A stretch of DNA of 34,003 nt from an uncultured Methanomicrobiales archaeon (GCA_903900025.1 CAIULN010000034.1:1-34003), one strand, 5' to 3'. Shown: positions 7,843 to 16,762, counted from the stretch's first letter. Translations and numbers: made by a program. The notes: generated by a model not told the origin, from the letters alone.

Positions 7843-9490
7843 ATCACTGCAGCGCGAAGGGACCGAAATAATCTTCGGGTATCCCGGCGGTGTGGTGCTG
7901 CCGATCTATGATGAACTCTACGACTCACCATTGCGGCACATCCTTGTACGGCATGAACAGGCAGCAGCGCACGCCGCGGACGGGTATGCACGGGCAAGCG
8001 GGCGTGTGGGTGTCTGTCTCGCCACGTCAGGACCCGGGGCATGCAACCTTGTCACCGGCATCGCAACCGCATACATGGACTCCGCATCCATTGTCGCAAT
8101 CACCGGGCAGGTACCGACAAACCTTCTGGGCAACGATGCGTTCCAGGAATCAGACATCACCGGCATCACGATGCCGATCACCAAGCACAATTACCTGGTC
8201 AAGAGCGCAGCTGACATCAGCCGCGTGGTGCAGGAAGCATTCTACATCGCGGGCACCGGCCGGAAGGGCCCGGTGCTGATTGATATCCCCAAGGACGTGA
8301 GCACGGGTCTCGCTGAAGACACGCCGCTCCCTGAGAAAGTTACTCTCCGCGGGTACAACCCCACGTACAAGGGACACAAGCGCCAGATCGACAAGGCGGT
8401 TGAGCTGATTGTGCATGCGGAGCGCCCGCTCATCTATGCAGGAGGCGGGGTCATTGCATCAGATGCATCCGGTGAGCTGGTCAGCCTCGCGACGCTGCTC
8501 GGTATCCCGGTCACCACCACGCTGATGGGCATCGGGTGCATTCCCTGCGACCACCCGCTCAACCTCGGCATGCTGGGGATGCACGGCACCGAGTACGCAA
8601 ACTTCGCGGTCATGGAATCAGATGTCCTGATTGCGATTGGCGCACGGTTTGACGACCGGGTGACCGGAAAGATCGATACCTTTGCACCGCACGCAAAGAT
8701 CGTGCACATTGACATCGACCCGGCAGAGATCGGGAAGAACAAACGGATTGATGTGCCGATTGTCGGTGACGTGAAGGCCGTTCTGCAGGACATGCTCTCA
8801 GGTCTCAAAAAGAACAACGCGTACGAACCCTGGCTCAAGAAGATCAAGCACTGGCGGCAGCACCACCCGCTCCGTGTCAAGGACGACGGGCGCCTCCACC
8901 CCCAGCAGATCATCCGGGCGCTGAGCGAGCTTGTCAAAGGCGAGGCGGTCATCGTCTCAGAAGTCGGGCAGAACCAGATGTGGACTGCGCAGCACTTCTG
9001 CTTCCACCACCCCCGCACCTGGATCACGAGCGGCGGGCTGGGCACGATGGGGTACGGCTTCCCGGCTGCCATGGGGGCGCACTTCGCCCGCCCCGATGTG
9101 CCGGTCTTTGACATCGCGGGCGACGGCAGTATCCAGATGAACATCCAGGAGATGAGCACGGTTGCCGCGAACAGGATACCGGTGAAAGTTGCGATCTTAA
9201 ACAACATGTACCTGGGCATGGTGCGCCAGTGGCAGGAGCTCTTCTTTGACCGGCGCTACTCGTTTACTGAGCTCCCGCCCGTTGAATTTGTGAAGATCGC
9301 AAACGCCTACGGGATTGACGGCATCCGGGTGGAGTCGCCGGATGAGGTCATACCGGCACTGAAGGCAGCACTCGATTGCGATGGTCCGTTTGTGATGGAC
9401 TTCCGGATCGAGCGGGAGGAGAACGTGTTTCCCATGGTTCCTGCCGGGGCTGCAATCAACGAGATGATTGGGGGGCATCCGCGATCATGA
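7814..9490 (+). CDS. ilvB: Acetolactate synthase large (catalytic) subunit
   Basis: This ThDP- and FAD-dependent enzyme joins two pyruvates to acetolactate, or pyruvate and 2-oxobutyrate to acetohydroxybutyrate, in valine/leucine and isoleucine synthesis. At 558 residues it is full length. It shows the N-terminal pyrimidine-binding domain with the catalytic glutamate in LVRHEQAAAHAADGYARA (Glu48), LATSGPGACNLVTGIATA, the FAD-binding middle domain (GARFDDRVTGK) and the C-terminal pyrophosphate domain with DIAGDGSIQMN and ILNNMYLGMVRQWQELFF. The ATG at 7814 follows a GGGGAGAG ribosome site and lies inside the end of cimA. Its stop overlaps the ilvN start by four bases (ATGA), so translation of the two subunits is probably coupled. 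Confidence 0.97.
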   Translation: MKTGAKILVESLQREGTEIIFGYPGGVVLPIYDELYDSPLRHILVRHEQAAAHAADGYARASGRVGVCLATSGPGACNLVTGIATAYMDSASIVAITGQVPTNLLGNDAFQESDITGITMPITKHNYLVKSAADISRVVQEAFYIAGTGRKGPVLIDIPKDVSTGLAEDTPLPEKVTLRGYNPTYKGHKRQIDKAVELIVHAERPLIYAGGGVIASDASGELVSLATLLGIPVTTTLMGIGCIPCDHPLNLGMLGMHGTEYANFAVMESDVLIAIGARFDDRVTGKIDTFAPHAKIVHIDIDPAEIGKNKRIDVPIVGDVKAVLQDMLSGLKKNNAYEPWLKKIKHWRQHHPLRVKDDGRLHPQQIIRALSELVKGEAVIVSEVGQNQMWTAQHFCFHHPRTWITSGGLGTMGYGFPAAMGAHFARPDVPVFDIAGDGSIQMNIQEMSTVAANRIPVKVAILNNMYLGMVRQWQELFFDRRYSFTELPPVEFVKIANAYGIDGIRVESPDEVIPALKAALDCDGPFVMDFRIEREENVFPMVPAGAAINEMIGGHPRS

Positions 9491-9990
9491 AGCCGCACAC
9501 GCTCTCTATTCTGGTCGAGAACAAGCCCGGCGTCCTCTCGCGGGTCACCGGACTCTTTTCCCGGCGCGGGTTCAACATTGAGAGCCTCGCTGTTGGTACT
9601 TGCGAGGAGCCGGACATGAGCCGGATCACGATTGTCGTGATTGGCGACGATGCCAAGGTGGAGCAGGTGATGAAACAGCTTCACAAGCTGATCGATGTGA
9701 TCAAGGTCTCTGACCTCACAGAGAACGAACGGGTTGAACGGGAACTTGCACTGATCAAGGTGAATGCCGAACCGGGCACTAGCCGTGCAGAAATTATGCA
9801 GATCGCCCAGAGTTTCCGGGCACAGATCGTTGATGTCGGGTCAAAATCCGTGATCCTTCAGGTTACGGGTGACACAGACAAAGTCGATGCACTCGAGAAA
9901 CTGCTCCGGCAGTATGGTGTTAAAGAGCTTGTCAGGACCGGGCGGATTGGAATCCCCCGCGGGTCCAAAATTGTGGCGAGTTTAAAATAA
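9487..9990 (+). CDS. ilvN: Acetolactate synthase small (regulatory) subunit
   Basis: This 167-residue subunit activates the catalytic subunit and gives feedback control by branched-chain amino acids. An ACT domain occupies roughly residues 4-73 (LSILVENKPGVLSRVTGLF, RRGFNIESLAVG, ITIVV), followed by the ALS-specific C-terminal domain (KVNAEPGTSRAEIMQIA, GDTDKVDALEKLLRQYGVKE, ELVRTGRIGIPRG). I chose ATG 9487, which overlaps the ilvB stop and has a G-rich site about ten bases before it; a longer open frame from 9376 is the shadow of the ilvB end. It is the last gene of the cimA operon and is followed by a short T-rich stretch. Confidence 0.96.
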   Translation: MKPHTLSILVENKPGVLSRVTGLFSRRGFNIESLAVGTCEEPDMSRITIVVIGDDAKVEQVMKQLHKLIDVIKVSDLTENERVERELALIKVNAEPGTSRAEIMQIAQSFRAQIVDVGSKSVILQVTGDTDKVDALEKLLRQYGVKELVRTGRIGIPRGSKIVASLK

Positions 9991-10094
9991 CCTTTTTGCA
10001 TGGATTGAAGGAAATCAGAGGATTTTAATTAAATTTTTTGACTTCCCTGTAAAACATATTTTCAAATCATCTTGAAAAATAGAATATCTTGAAA

Positions 10095-10738
10095 TTAATA
10101 ATCTTCCCATCGGTTCTTTGGCCGCAGGAAAAGATAACCCGCAATTACTATTGTCACAACAACAATTCCGATAATAATGAAGATCATATCCCGGGTAAAC
10201 CAGTTTCTGCCACCGCCAGTGCCGCCCGCGAGTTCTTTTTTTTAGTTTCACCCCATCATTATACGATTCGTTTACTTTGTCGAATGCATCCTTTGCTTTT
10301 ACACGCGCAAATGCATAATTACCCAGAGTCAACATATCCCTGGCGGTTGTAAGATACTGCTCTGCACTCTCTCTCTTTGCGATGATAACTGCAACACGGG
10401 GTTCATTGCCCATGCTCCGGTTGACGGTGAAATAGGTGATGAGTTCATGTACCTGATTGAGAGGTACCTGTGCATTCGTAATCTCCTTTTCTGCCCATGC
10501 CTCATCAAGCAGCTTCTCCCCGTTTTTCCGTGAGCGTGGATGTATTCAGAAGTAATGCCATTGCGGACTCGTAAGGGGCAGATTTTGCGTTTTGTATTGC
10601 TGCCAGAGCAGCATTGTACTTCAGTACTGCTGCTGAAACATTCACGCCGTGAATAGACATAGTATCGATCTGTGTCTGGAACTTTCTGAGATCTGATTCA
10701 CGGACAGCAATATTTTGTGAAATGTCTGTCGAATTCAC
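10095..10738 (-). pseudogene. Decayed membrane-anchored protein with at least two frameshifts
   Basis: Three frames read in order make one protein. The first (from about 10738) has NSTDISQNIAVRESDLRKF and a helical region. The second continues EKLLDEAWAEKEITNAQVPL and AEQYLTTARDMLTLGNYAFA. The third ends with a Gly-rich linker, the membrane helix MIFIIIGIVVVTIVIAGYLF and LRPKNRWEDY before a stop at 10095. The breaks lie at a GGGG/AAAAA stretch near 10520 and at a run of eight A (minus strand) near 10237-10244, and each would be cured by losing one base. This looks like an extracytoplasmic helical protein with a C-terminal anchor. The N-terminus is missing beyond about 10770. Homopolymer sequencing error could explain both frameshifts. 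Confidence 0.6.
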
Positions 10739-10777
10739 GATAACACGCTCCCGGGTTACGATCGAAGCCGGGACTCG

Positions 10778-11110
10778 GTGCTGACGAAATCAACGGTTGA
10801 AACATTCGGGACTTCCGGGCAGTCGCCAGGCAGCGGAGTCACGATCAGGGACAGTGTCCTTACAGGCTCTTCTATAAAAAATATTCAGGAATCCGCACCG
10901 GTTCCACAGGGTTCTGAATGCAAAAAATGCGAAATTTGGATTGCTAAAGGTGCAAAATTCTGCAGCGGGTGCGTTGAAAGAGTGCCGGCCGTCTGCAAAA
11001 AATGCGGGAACAGCGTCCCTCCTGGTGCGAAGTTCTGCACCCAGTGCAAAGAAAAAGTTGTTGGGGGATTTTTTTTTTTTTTAGGAAAGGCTTTGTATGA
11101 ACATACCTGA
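10778..11110 (+). pseudogene. Double zinc-ribbon protein, probably 5'-truncated
   Basis: The frame encodes two zinc ribbons near its end: CKKC with FCSGC, then CKKCGN with FCTQCKEKV. Before them is a segment with two similar units, SVLTKSTV and DSVLTGSSI, of a repeat-like kind that I associate with methanogen zinc-ribbon proteins. Only a GTG (10778) is available as a start and there is no ribosome site. The frame stays open upstream until it meets the opposing decayed gene, so the N-terminus has probably been lost. After the second ribbon a run of fourteen T (11069-11082) interrupts, and the last residues are likely not original. Function is unknown. Confidence 0.5.
11069..11082 (+). terminator. 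T14 tract, possible archaeal terminator
   Basis: An uninterrupted run of fourteen T follows the double zinc-ribbon coding region. Archaeal RNA polymerase terminates at such U-tracts without needing a hairpin. The tract is inside the open frame, so it may also mark a length error. Confidence 0.4.
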
Positions 11111-11190
11111 ATGCAACAGAATGGATACCATTAATATTCATCATACATCAGTCAAGATCAACAGATTTGGATGCATGGAGCGTGAATCAT

Positions 11191-12291
11191 GTGATCCGGT
11201 TATCGCAGGATACGTATGAAAGGATGTTTGATTCGGTACCTGGCCTGATCTTTGTGACCGATCGTCATGGTTCACTTCACTGGGTGAACCATGCCTTTAT
11301 CGATTTTTTTCGCATATCCCGTGAATCAGTCGAGGGAAAGAAATATTCTGATTTCTTCAGGACCGGTCCGGCTGAGATCATCATCGATCTAGAGGAACTC
11401 GTCTCATCCGGAGAAAGCCGCAAAGGGATGCTAAAATTGGTACACGTACGACCCCCGGAAGAAAAAATTGTGAAAATGGATCTCATCCCATATAAGGGTG
11501 ACGGAGGGACAATCAACGGAATCATTGGTTTTGGTATTGATATCACCGAACAATACCAGATGGAACAGATAAAAAGGGATGTATATGCACAACTTGAAAA
11601 AAACATTGAACAATTTGCAATTCTTGGAGATCACCTGAGAAATCCCCTTGCAGTAATAATAGGACTTTGTGACCTTCTCGGTGATGAGAAAATTGCACAA
11701 AAAATTACCGGGCAGGCAAGGGAGATCAATGCGATTATTACCCATATTGATACCGGCTGGATTGAATCGGAAAAGATCCGTGAATTCATTAAAAAATATT
11801 ATGATATCGGTGCGCAGGGGACTCACGAGCTGGTTGCACGCGCTATTCACGAAGCATATATTCAACAGCAGATGGATGCCGGTGTCACACCGGACATGAA
11901 CCCGTCCATGCGTCCCTGGAGCAAACTCCCCACCCATGTCAGGGAGCCAAACATCCGGCAGGCAGAGGACATCAGCAGAAAACTCTTAAAGATCCAATGC
12001 GGGATTGGGCTTGCAACTGATAATGAGGAACCGCCTTTTTCTTTTACAGAAGAAGAAGTAGACCTGCTGGCAAAGAGCGAACACGAGCGGTGGATGAACG
12101 AGAAGTTCAAGAAGGGGTGGGTATTGGGAACCACGCGTTCCGATCGCGACAGGATTCACGATTGCCTTGTTCCATGGAACGACCTCTCTTTACCCCAGAG
12201 AGATAAGGATCGCAGTGCAATCGTTGCTTTGCCTGAGATCCTTTCAAAAGTCCACCTGAAAATCTTCCGGTTTTCCGACAAAAACTATTAA
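11191..12291 (+). CDS. PAS / degenerate HisKA / RyR-domain fusion protein
   Basis: The protein has a PAS sensor domain at about residues 8-122 (MFDSVPGLIFVTDRHGSLHW, GFGIDITE). A HisKA-like dimerisation helix pair follows at about 140-205 (ILGDHLRNPLAVIIGLCDLL), where the usual phosphoacceptor His position is Asp147 and a His sits one place later. From about 212 to 355 it carries a RyR domain (Pfam RyR type), with ARAIHEAYIQQQMDAGVTP, NPSMRPWSKLP, a middle AKSEHERWMNEKFKKGW and the second half-repeat LVPWNDLSLPQRDKDRSA. There is no ATPase domain, so it is not a working histidine kinase. GTG 11191 has GGAG ten bases upstream; TTG 11167 and ATG 11224 are alternatives. It stands alone. A signal-responsive or ligand-binding switch is inferred from the domains only. 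Confidence 0.8.
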   Translation: MIRLSQDTYERMFDSVPGLIFVTDRHGSLHWVNHAFIDFFRISRESVEGKKYSDFFRTGPAEIIIDLEELVSSGESRKGMLKLVHVRPPEEKIVKMDLIPYKGDGGTINGIIGFGIDITEQYQMEQIKRDVYAQLEKNIEQFAILGDHLRNPLAVIIGLCDLLGDEKIAQKITGQAREINAIITHIDTGWIESEKIREFIKKYYDIGAQGTHELVARAIHEAYIQQQMDAGVTPDMNPSMRPWSKLPTHVREPNIRQAEDISRKLLKIQCGIGLATDNEEPPFSFTEEEVDLLAKSEHERWMNEKFKKGWVLGTTRSDRDRIHDCLVPWNDLSLPQRDKDRSAIVALPEILSKVHLKIFRFSDKNY

Positions 12292-12590
12292 AAAAATTCA
12301 ATTCAATGAAGCGACGAAGAAATAATTTAAAAAAATCTCTTTTTTGATTTTTCATCCATCGAAACATCAGATATTTCACGTGATGCGGGTGTATTTCGGT
12401 TTTCCCTTCAGTCAATACCTTACCGTGGTTTGAACCAATAAACCCGTTTAATCAGAAATGTGTTATGTACCCTTTTATGCATTCATTGAATCCATCCAAG
12501 ACTCTTTTGTAGACGCATACACTCCCTATGATTATCAACTACCTGCCAAAATAGTATACTACACAGGCAGGTGAATGTGGGGGCACAGGA
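12292..12590. other. Intergenic region before the PhoU-like gene
   Basis: The first part is A/T-rich, with a T-rich stretch near 12335-12352 that could end transcription of the RyR gene. A TTTTATGC-like element near 12473-12480 could serve as a TATA box for a long leader. I see no gene, repeat or palindrome of note. Confidence 0.4.
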
Positions 12591-14534
12591 ATGACTGAAA
12601 AAAGAATCATCATTCAGGAGCTGGGTGAGGACGGATTGCTTCTCCCGGTACTGGTGAACCGGGCTCTTGCAGCAAATGACAGGATCAAATATTTTCTTAC
12701 ACTTCTCCAGACCGCACAGGAGCGGGCAGACCACCCCGAACGTGCACTGCCCACGATGCGGATCGAACGGGAAACGGCGGGCATTGAATCAGAGCAGTTC
12801 GATACTGTTGTGATCGGCACACAACGGATGGATGGGGAATCATATTCAGTACCCTTCCTGGCCGACATTCTCTCCGGTATCCGGGATTGCATGGAAGAGA
12901 TGATTGCACCATTCACCGCTCATGGAAGTGATGATGCACAGGGGTTCATCCAGCGGAAAGATCACCTGCTTGCCGGGCTGCAGGGAGGACCCGAAGGAAC
13001 ACTCTCCTCTTTGCTGATTGGCATGATTACTTCCGGGGATGTGGATGAGAATGACAGCCTTCATCTCCTTGTGATGGATCTGCACGGAGCCCTCAACCAG
13101 CTGCAGACTGTTCTGTCAAAAGAGACTATTGATGGCGCAATGACATATATGCTCGGGGAGGGCGATGACGTGCTTGTCCGGGCGTTCATGTCAGGTGTTA
13201 ATCGCACCTCTCCTCTGCGTTTCGACCATCCCGGACTGGGAACCACCGCTACCCGCACAGGAAGTAAACTGCTCATCCAGAACGATATCGGAGTGACCGA
13301 TGCCCATGTGCTGGTGGTCAATGTGGAGGGCATGACCGTTTCGGTTGTCTACACCGATATCCACATGCAGCGCCTTGAATTCTTCCAGAGCCTTTTTGAA
13401 GGCCGACAGATCCGGTGGCAGGATACCCTCTCCCGCAGGGGGACAGGCCAGTTCGAGAAGAGCGTGTACCATCTTTCAGTCGGGATTTATACTGCAGGGA
13501 ATGATTCAGATCTTGCCTCATTCCTCACCCACCTCGGTTCCCGCATTGTCTTTTTAATTGACTGGAACCGTGCAAGAAAACAATTGCGCAACTTCCTGTT
13601 AAACAAGGACAGCATCTCGGTTTTGCGGTGGGCGGCGGATAAAGAGGTGGGGCACATCGGATTTCTCCGGCTTGGCGGGGATAAACTCATTTACGGTGCA
13701 CTTGAGCTTGCGGCGAGGGTCCCCCTGCGGTATGGAGAACCCCTCCATCAGCTCCTTGGAAGGGAACGCAGTCTTGAGTATCTCAAATGGGTACTGATGA
13801 CAGCGACCACCGGACTTCGTGCAAATCACCCGCGTCTCCTTATCCAGGATGAGATCAAGGCGGAATTGCTGCGTTACTTCCGCTCAGCACATGAAGGACT
13901 CGTGGAGGTCTGTATCGATCATGCCTCTCTGATGATTGAAGTTGGCACGGCAGTCCGCGATTCCCTGCTCCATGTCCAGCGTTCCGGTGATGCGGACTTT
14001 GTCGTGCGCAACGCAAAGAGGGCAAAAGAATGGGAGAGCCGAGCGGACCTGCTCGTTGTGCAGGTGCGGACCCTCTCCCGCAGGATTGAAGAAGCTGAGT
14101 TTTTCTTCTCACTCATTAATGCGGCTGACGACGCGCTGGACGAACTGGAAGAGGCATGTTTCTTTACAACCCTCCTTCCGTCGATAACAAGTTCGAAGCC
14201 GGTGAACCGAAGACTCGTATCCATGGCGGAACTTGCAGTCAAGGCTGCGCAGGAATATCTGAAGGTGCTGATTGCGGCGCAGGGCATCCGGAAGGATTAC
14301 AGCCGTGATGAGATGCAGGAATTTCTGACTGCAGTGAACCGTGTCATATCGCTTGAGCACGAATGTGATGAGGCGCTCCGCCAGACCGAGAAAGCGATCA
14401 TATTCGAAAGCACCGATTACAAGGAACTGCGTGTATATTTTGAGCTGGCGCGTATTATCGAAGAATCGACAAATTCCCTGATGAAGGCAGTCTATATCAT
14501 GCACGACACGATCCTTGAAGGGATGAACCGGTAA
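12591..14534 (+). CDS. Large protein with PhoU/DUF47-like C-terminal domain
   Basis: This is a 647-residue protein. The last 190 or so residues (about 455-647) look like the PhoU/DUF47 helical fold, with repeated amphipathic helices, DDALDELEEACFFTTLLP, SLEHECDEALRQTEKAI and RIIEESTNSLMKAVYIMHD. The first 450 residues I do not recognise. They mix helical segments with a beta-rich middle (KLLIQNDIGVTDAHVLVVNV, GTGQFEKSVYHLSVGIYTAG, GSRIVFLIDWNRARKQLRNF) and have no signal peptide or clear membrane helix. The ATG at 12591 follows a G-rich, AGGA-containing site. The next gene starts eight bases after its stop, so the two are almost certainly one operon. PhoU-like proteins usually regulate phosphate uptake, but no transporter is adjacent here. 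Confidence 0.7.
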   Translation: MTEKRIIIQELGEDGLLLPVLVNRALAANDRIKYFLTLLQTAQERADHPERALPTMRIERETAGIESEQFDTVVIGTQRMDGESYSVPFLADILSGIRDCMEEMIAPFTAHGSDDAQGFIQRKDHLLAGLQGGPEGTLSSLLIGMITSGDVDENDSLHLLVMDLHGALNQLQTVLSKETIDGAMTYMLGEGDDVLVRAFMSGVNRTSPLRFDHPGLGTTATRTGSKLLIQNDIGVTDAHVLVVNVEGMTVSVVYTDIHMQRLEFFQSLFEGRQIRWQDTLSRRGTGQFEKSVYHLSVGIYTAGNDSDLASFLTHLGSRIVFLIDWNRARKQLRNFLLNKDSISVLRWAADKEVGHIGFLRLGGDKLIYGALELAARVPLRYGEPLHQLLGRERSLEYLKWVLMTATTGLRANHPRLLIQDEIKAELLRYFRSAHEGLVEVCIDHASLMIEVGTAVRDSLLHVQRSGDADFVVRNAKRAKEWESRADLLVVQVRTLSRRIEEAEFFFSLINAADDALDELEEACFFTTLLPSITSSKPVNRRLVSMAELAVKAAQEYLKVLIAAQGIRKDYSRDEMQEFLTAVNRVISLEHECDEALRQTEKAIIFESTDYKELRVYFELARIIEESTNSLMKAVYIMHDTILEGMNR

Positions 14535-14542
14535 TTCATACC

Positions 14543-16138
14543 ATGACAGATGCAATGGCACGGCTGGCGCTCTTTGGATTGGGGCAGCAGAATGTGATGC
14601 CTGCTTCAGAGTTTGGCAACAAGGCAGCAGGACTCGCTGATATGGCAGCACTGGAAGTTCCGGTGCCTGCGGGTTTTGCACTCCCGGTCGACATCTGCCG
14701 GGAATATTTTGTAAACGGCGAAGTGCTTGGCGAGGACGTACCGCACCTCCTCCTGCAGGGAATTACATACATTGAGCGGGCAACCGGCACGACATTCGGA
14801 GGCGTACGGCGCCCCCTCCTTGTATCAGTACGTTCCGGTGCACCTGTCTCAATGCCTGGAATCATGGACACTATCCTGAATGTGGGGCTTACCCCATCAA
14901 CAGTCCGGGGATTACTGGCGTATTCCGGCAACCCGAGATTTGTGTATGATACCTACCGTCGATTTCTGGTGAATTACGGCACCAGCATTTTTGCACATGC
15001 TCCTTCCTGGTACGCGACACCATTAAAAGAGATGATTAAAAAAGAGGGGGTGGCTGATGAACGTGAGCTGGATTATCAGAGCCTGCGTACGCTCTGCAGT
15101 ATGTACGAGGAACTCTATTCAGGCCCGGACCAGAGGGAATGCTTGAAAGACGCGTACCAGCAGTTAGTCCAGGGAACCATTGCGGTCATACGTTCATGGG
15201 CAAGTCCTCGTGCCGAGGCATTCCGGAGCGCTCATATTTTACAGGATGTATCCGGTACTGCAGTCACGGTCCAGGCGATGGTTTTTGGAAACATGGGGGC
15301 CTCGTCCGGTGCTGGGGTCGCATTTACAAGAAATCCCTGGACCGGTGTAAAGGAAATGCTGATTGACTTCCGGTTCGGTGCTCAGGGGGAGGATGTGGTC
15401 TCCGGTGACCGTGAGGCGACGACACAGGCAGAGATCATTGACATCATGCCGGATGTATATCGTGATCTTCTGCAGATCGGCGCCCGGCTCGACGCACACT
15501 ATCGCGATATGCAGGACCTCGAATTTACGGTCCAGGAAGGAAGGCTGTACCTTTTGCAGAGCAGGTCGGGAAAGCGTGCGCCGCTCGCTACCCTGCAAAT
15601 AGCCGTCGATCTCTGTGAGGAGGGGCTTATCTCACCCGCCGAAGCACTCGCACGGCTGCACCATATCGATCCTGGTTCCATAGAGATCCAGGTTGTTGCG
15701 GCGGATAAATCACCTGTCGCTGCCGGGATCTCTGCTTCCGGAGGAGTTGCGCAGGGGAGTATTGCCCTGTCAAGTGATCGCGCACAGCAGGATTCTGAAC
15801 ATGGTCCGGTGATCCTCGTACGGGAAACGGCATCCCCCGATGATATCGCCGGCATCGACATATCGGCAGGTCTTCTTACTGCCTGCGGTGCCCGGACGTC
15901 CCATGCGGCCGTGGTCGCACGGCACCTTGGCAAGGTGTGCGTTGTCAACTGTACTGCCCTTTCCATCGATCCATCACGACACCGGTGTACAATCGGAAAA
16001 GTGGCCTTTCGCGAAGGGGATATTATTTCCATCGATGGAAATACCGGCGCAGTATATCAGGGCAGGGTGACGGTGAGATCAGGCCATCCTGATCATCTGA
16101 TAGAAAAAATACGGCGATGGGAGAGATTGGTCAATTAA
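14543..16138 (+). CDS. Pyruvate phosphate dikinase-like protein lacking the PEP/pyruvate barrel
   Basis: Residues 1-350 match the ATP-binding part of pyruvate phosphate dikinase (GNKAAGLADM, LLVSVRSGAPVSMPGIMDT, FGNMGASSGAGVAFTRNPWT, GAQGEDVVSG, DMQDLEFTVQEGRLYLLQSR). Residues 400-510 are the swivelling phosphohistidine domain, with the catalytic His454 in ARTSHAAVVARHLGK. The protein then ends at 531 residues, whereas PPDK is about 870, so the C-terminal TIM barrel that binds PEP/pyruvate is absent. No remnant of the barrel is seen in the next 100 bases. The phosphoryl group from ATP must go to, or come from, something other than a fused pyruvate site. It is tightly coupled to the PhoU-like gene. 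Loss of the 3' part by the rearrangement that cut the following symporter is the main alternative. Confidence 0.82.
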   Translation: MTDAMARLALFGLGQQNVMPASEFGNKAAGLADMAALEVPVPAGFALPVDICREYFVNGEVLGEDVPHLLLQGITYIERATGTTFGGVRRPLLVSVRSGAPVSMPGIMDTILNVGLTPSTVRGLLAYSGNPRFVYDTYRRFLVNYGTSIFAHAPSWYATPLKEMIKKEGVADERELDYQSLRTLCSMYEELYSGPDQRECLKDAYQQLVQGTIAVIRSWASPRAEAFRSAHILQDVSGTAVTVQAMVFGNMGASSGAGVAFTRNPWTGVKEMLIDFRFGAQGEDVVSGDREATTQAEIIDIMPDVYRDLLQIGARLDAHYRDMQDLEFTVQEGRLYLLQSRSGKRAPLATLQIAVDLCEEGLISPAEALARLHHIDPGSIEIQVVAADKSPVAAGISASGGVAQGSIALSSDRAQQDSEHGPVILVRETASPDDIAGIDISAGLLTACGARTSHAAVVARHLGKVCVVNCTALSIDPSRHRCTIGKVAFREGDIISIDGNTGAVYQGRVTVRSGHPDHLIEKIRRWERLVN

Positions 16139-16247
16139 CCCACAGCACAATTCGTTCCGGTGCGGAAACAGGCGATTCCTCATGGGATGACTCCATGCCG
16201 GGTTTCATTGCATGGATCCTCTTTCACATCACAATGTTTTTTAAAAA

Positions 16248-16757
16248 AGGGTTGCGGTCATTGTCCTTGCCGCGGTCATGTCAACCACGGACCGGCTCAT
16301 GCTCACGATTGGCACCTACTTCTCGTGGGACATTTACAAGAAGATCCTCAAACCCGATGCGCCGGATAAACAGGTACTCCTCGTAAGCCAGATATCCGTG
16401 ATATTTGCCGGTGTTTTTACGCTGCTGCTCGCCCTTAACCCGCCCGATATGCTGGTATGGTTGATCTGGGCGGGTATCGGGATCATGTTTGCGACGTTTT
16501 CCGTCCCGCTCCTTGCGGGGCTCTACTGGCGTGGTGCAACACGGCATGGCGCACGTGCCGCGATGGCACTTGGCCTGATGGCGTCACTTGTGTTCGGTGC
16601 CGTCTCCTATTTCAAATGGGCAAAACTGCCCATGCATTTCTCGTTGTATGCGTTTGTGATCTCGGTTATCGCGATGATCATCGTGAGCAGGATTACACCC
16701 AAAACCAGTAAAAAGGTTTTGGACGAGACAATGACCGGCTGGTACATCCGGAAGTGA
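16248..16757 (+). pseudogene. Sodium:solute symporter, C-terminal remnant
   Basis: The frame encodes the last membrane helices of an SSS-family Na+/solute symporter. It starts in the middle of the helix carrying the typical motif (VIVLAAVMSTTDRLMLTIGT), followed by YFSWDIYKKILKP and four hydrophobic helices (QISVIFAGVFTLLLALNP, VWLIWAGIGIMFATFSVPLL, and two more). An in-frame TAA at 16242-16244 and loss of homology before 16248 show that the first two-thirds of the gene are gone. An ATG at 16278 would give 159 residues, but it falls inside a helix motif and is not a natural start. Substrate cannot be told. Confidence 0.72.
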
Positions 16758-16762
16758 TCTCC

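Noticed and set aside
8434-9219. 261-codon open frame on the minus strand
   Set aside because: It is antisense to ilvB, which has full family motifs; the long frame reflects the codon bias of ilvB.
9376-9486. Longer ilvN starting at 9376
   Set aside because: The added residues are the shadow of the ilvB end; the ACT domain starts at ATG 9487.
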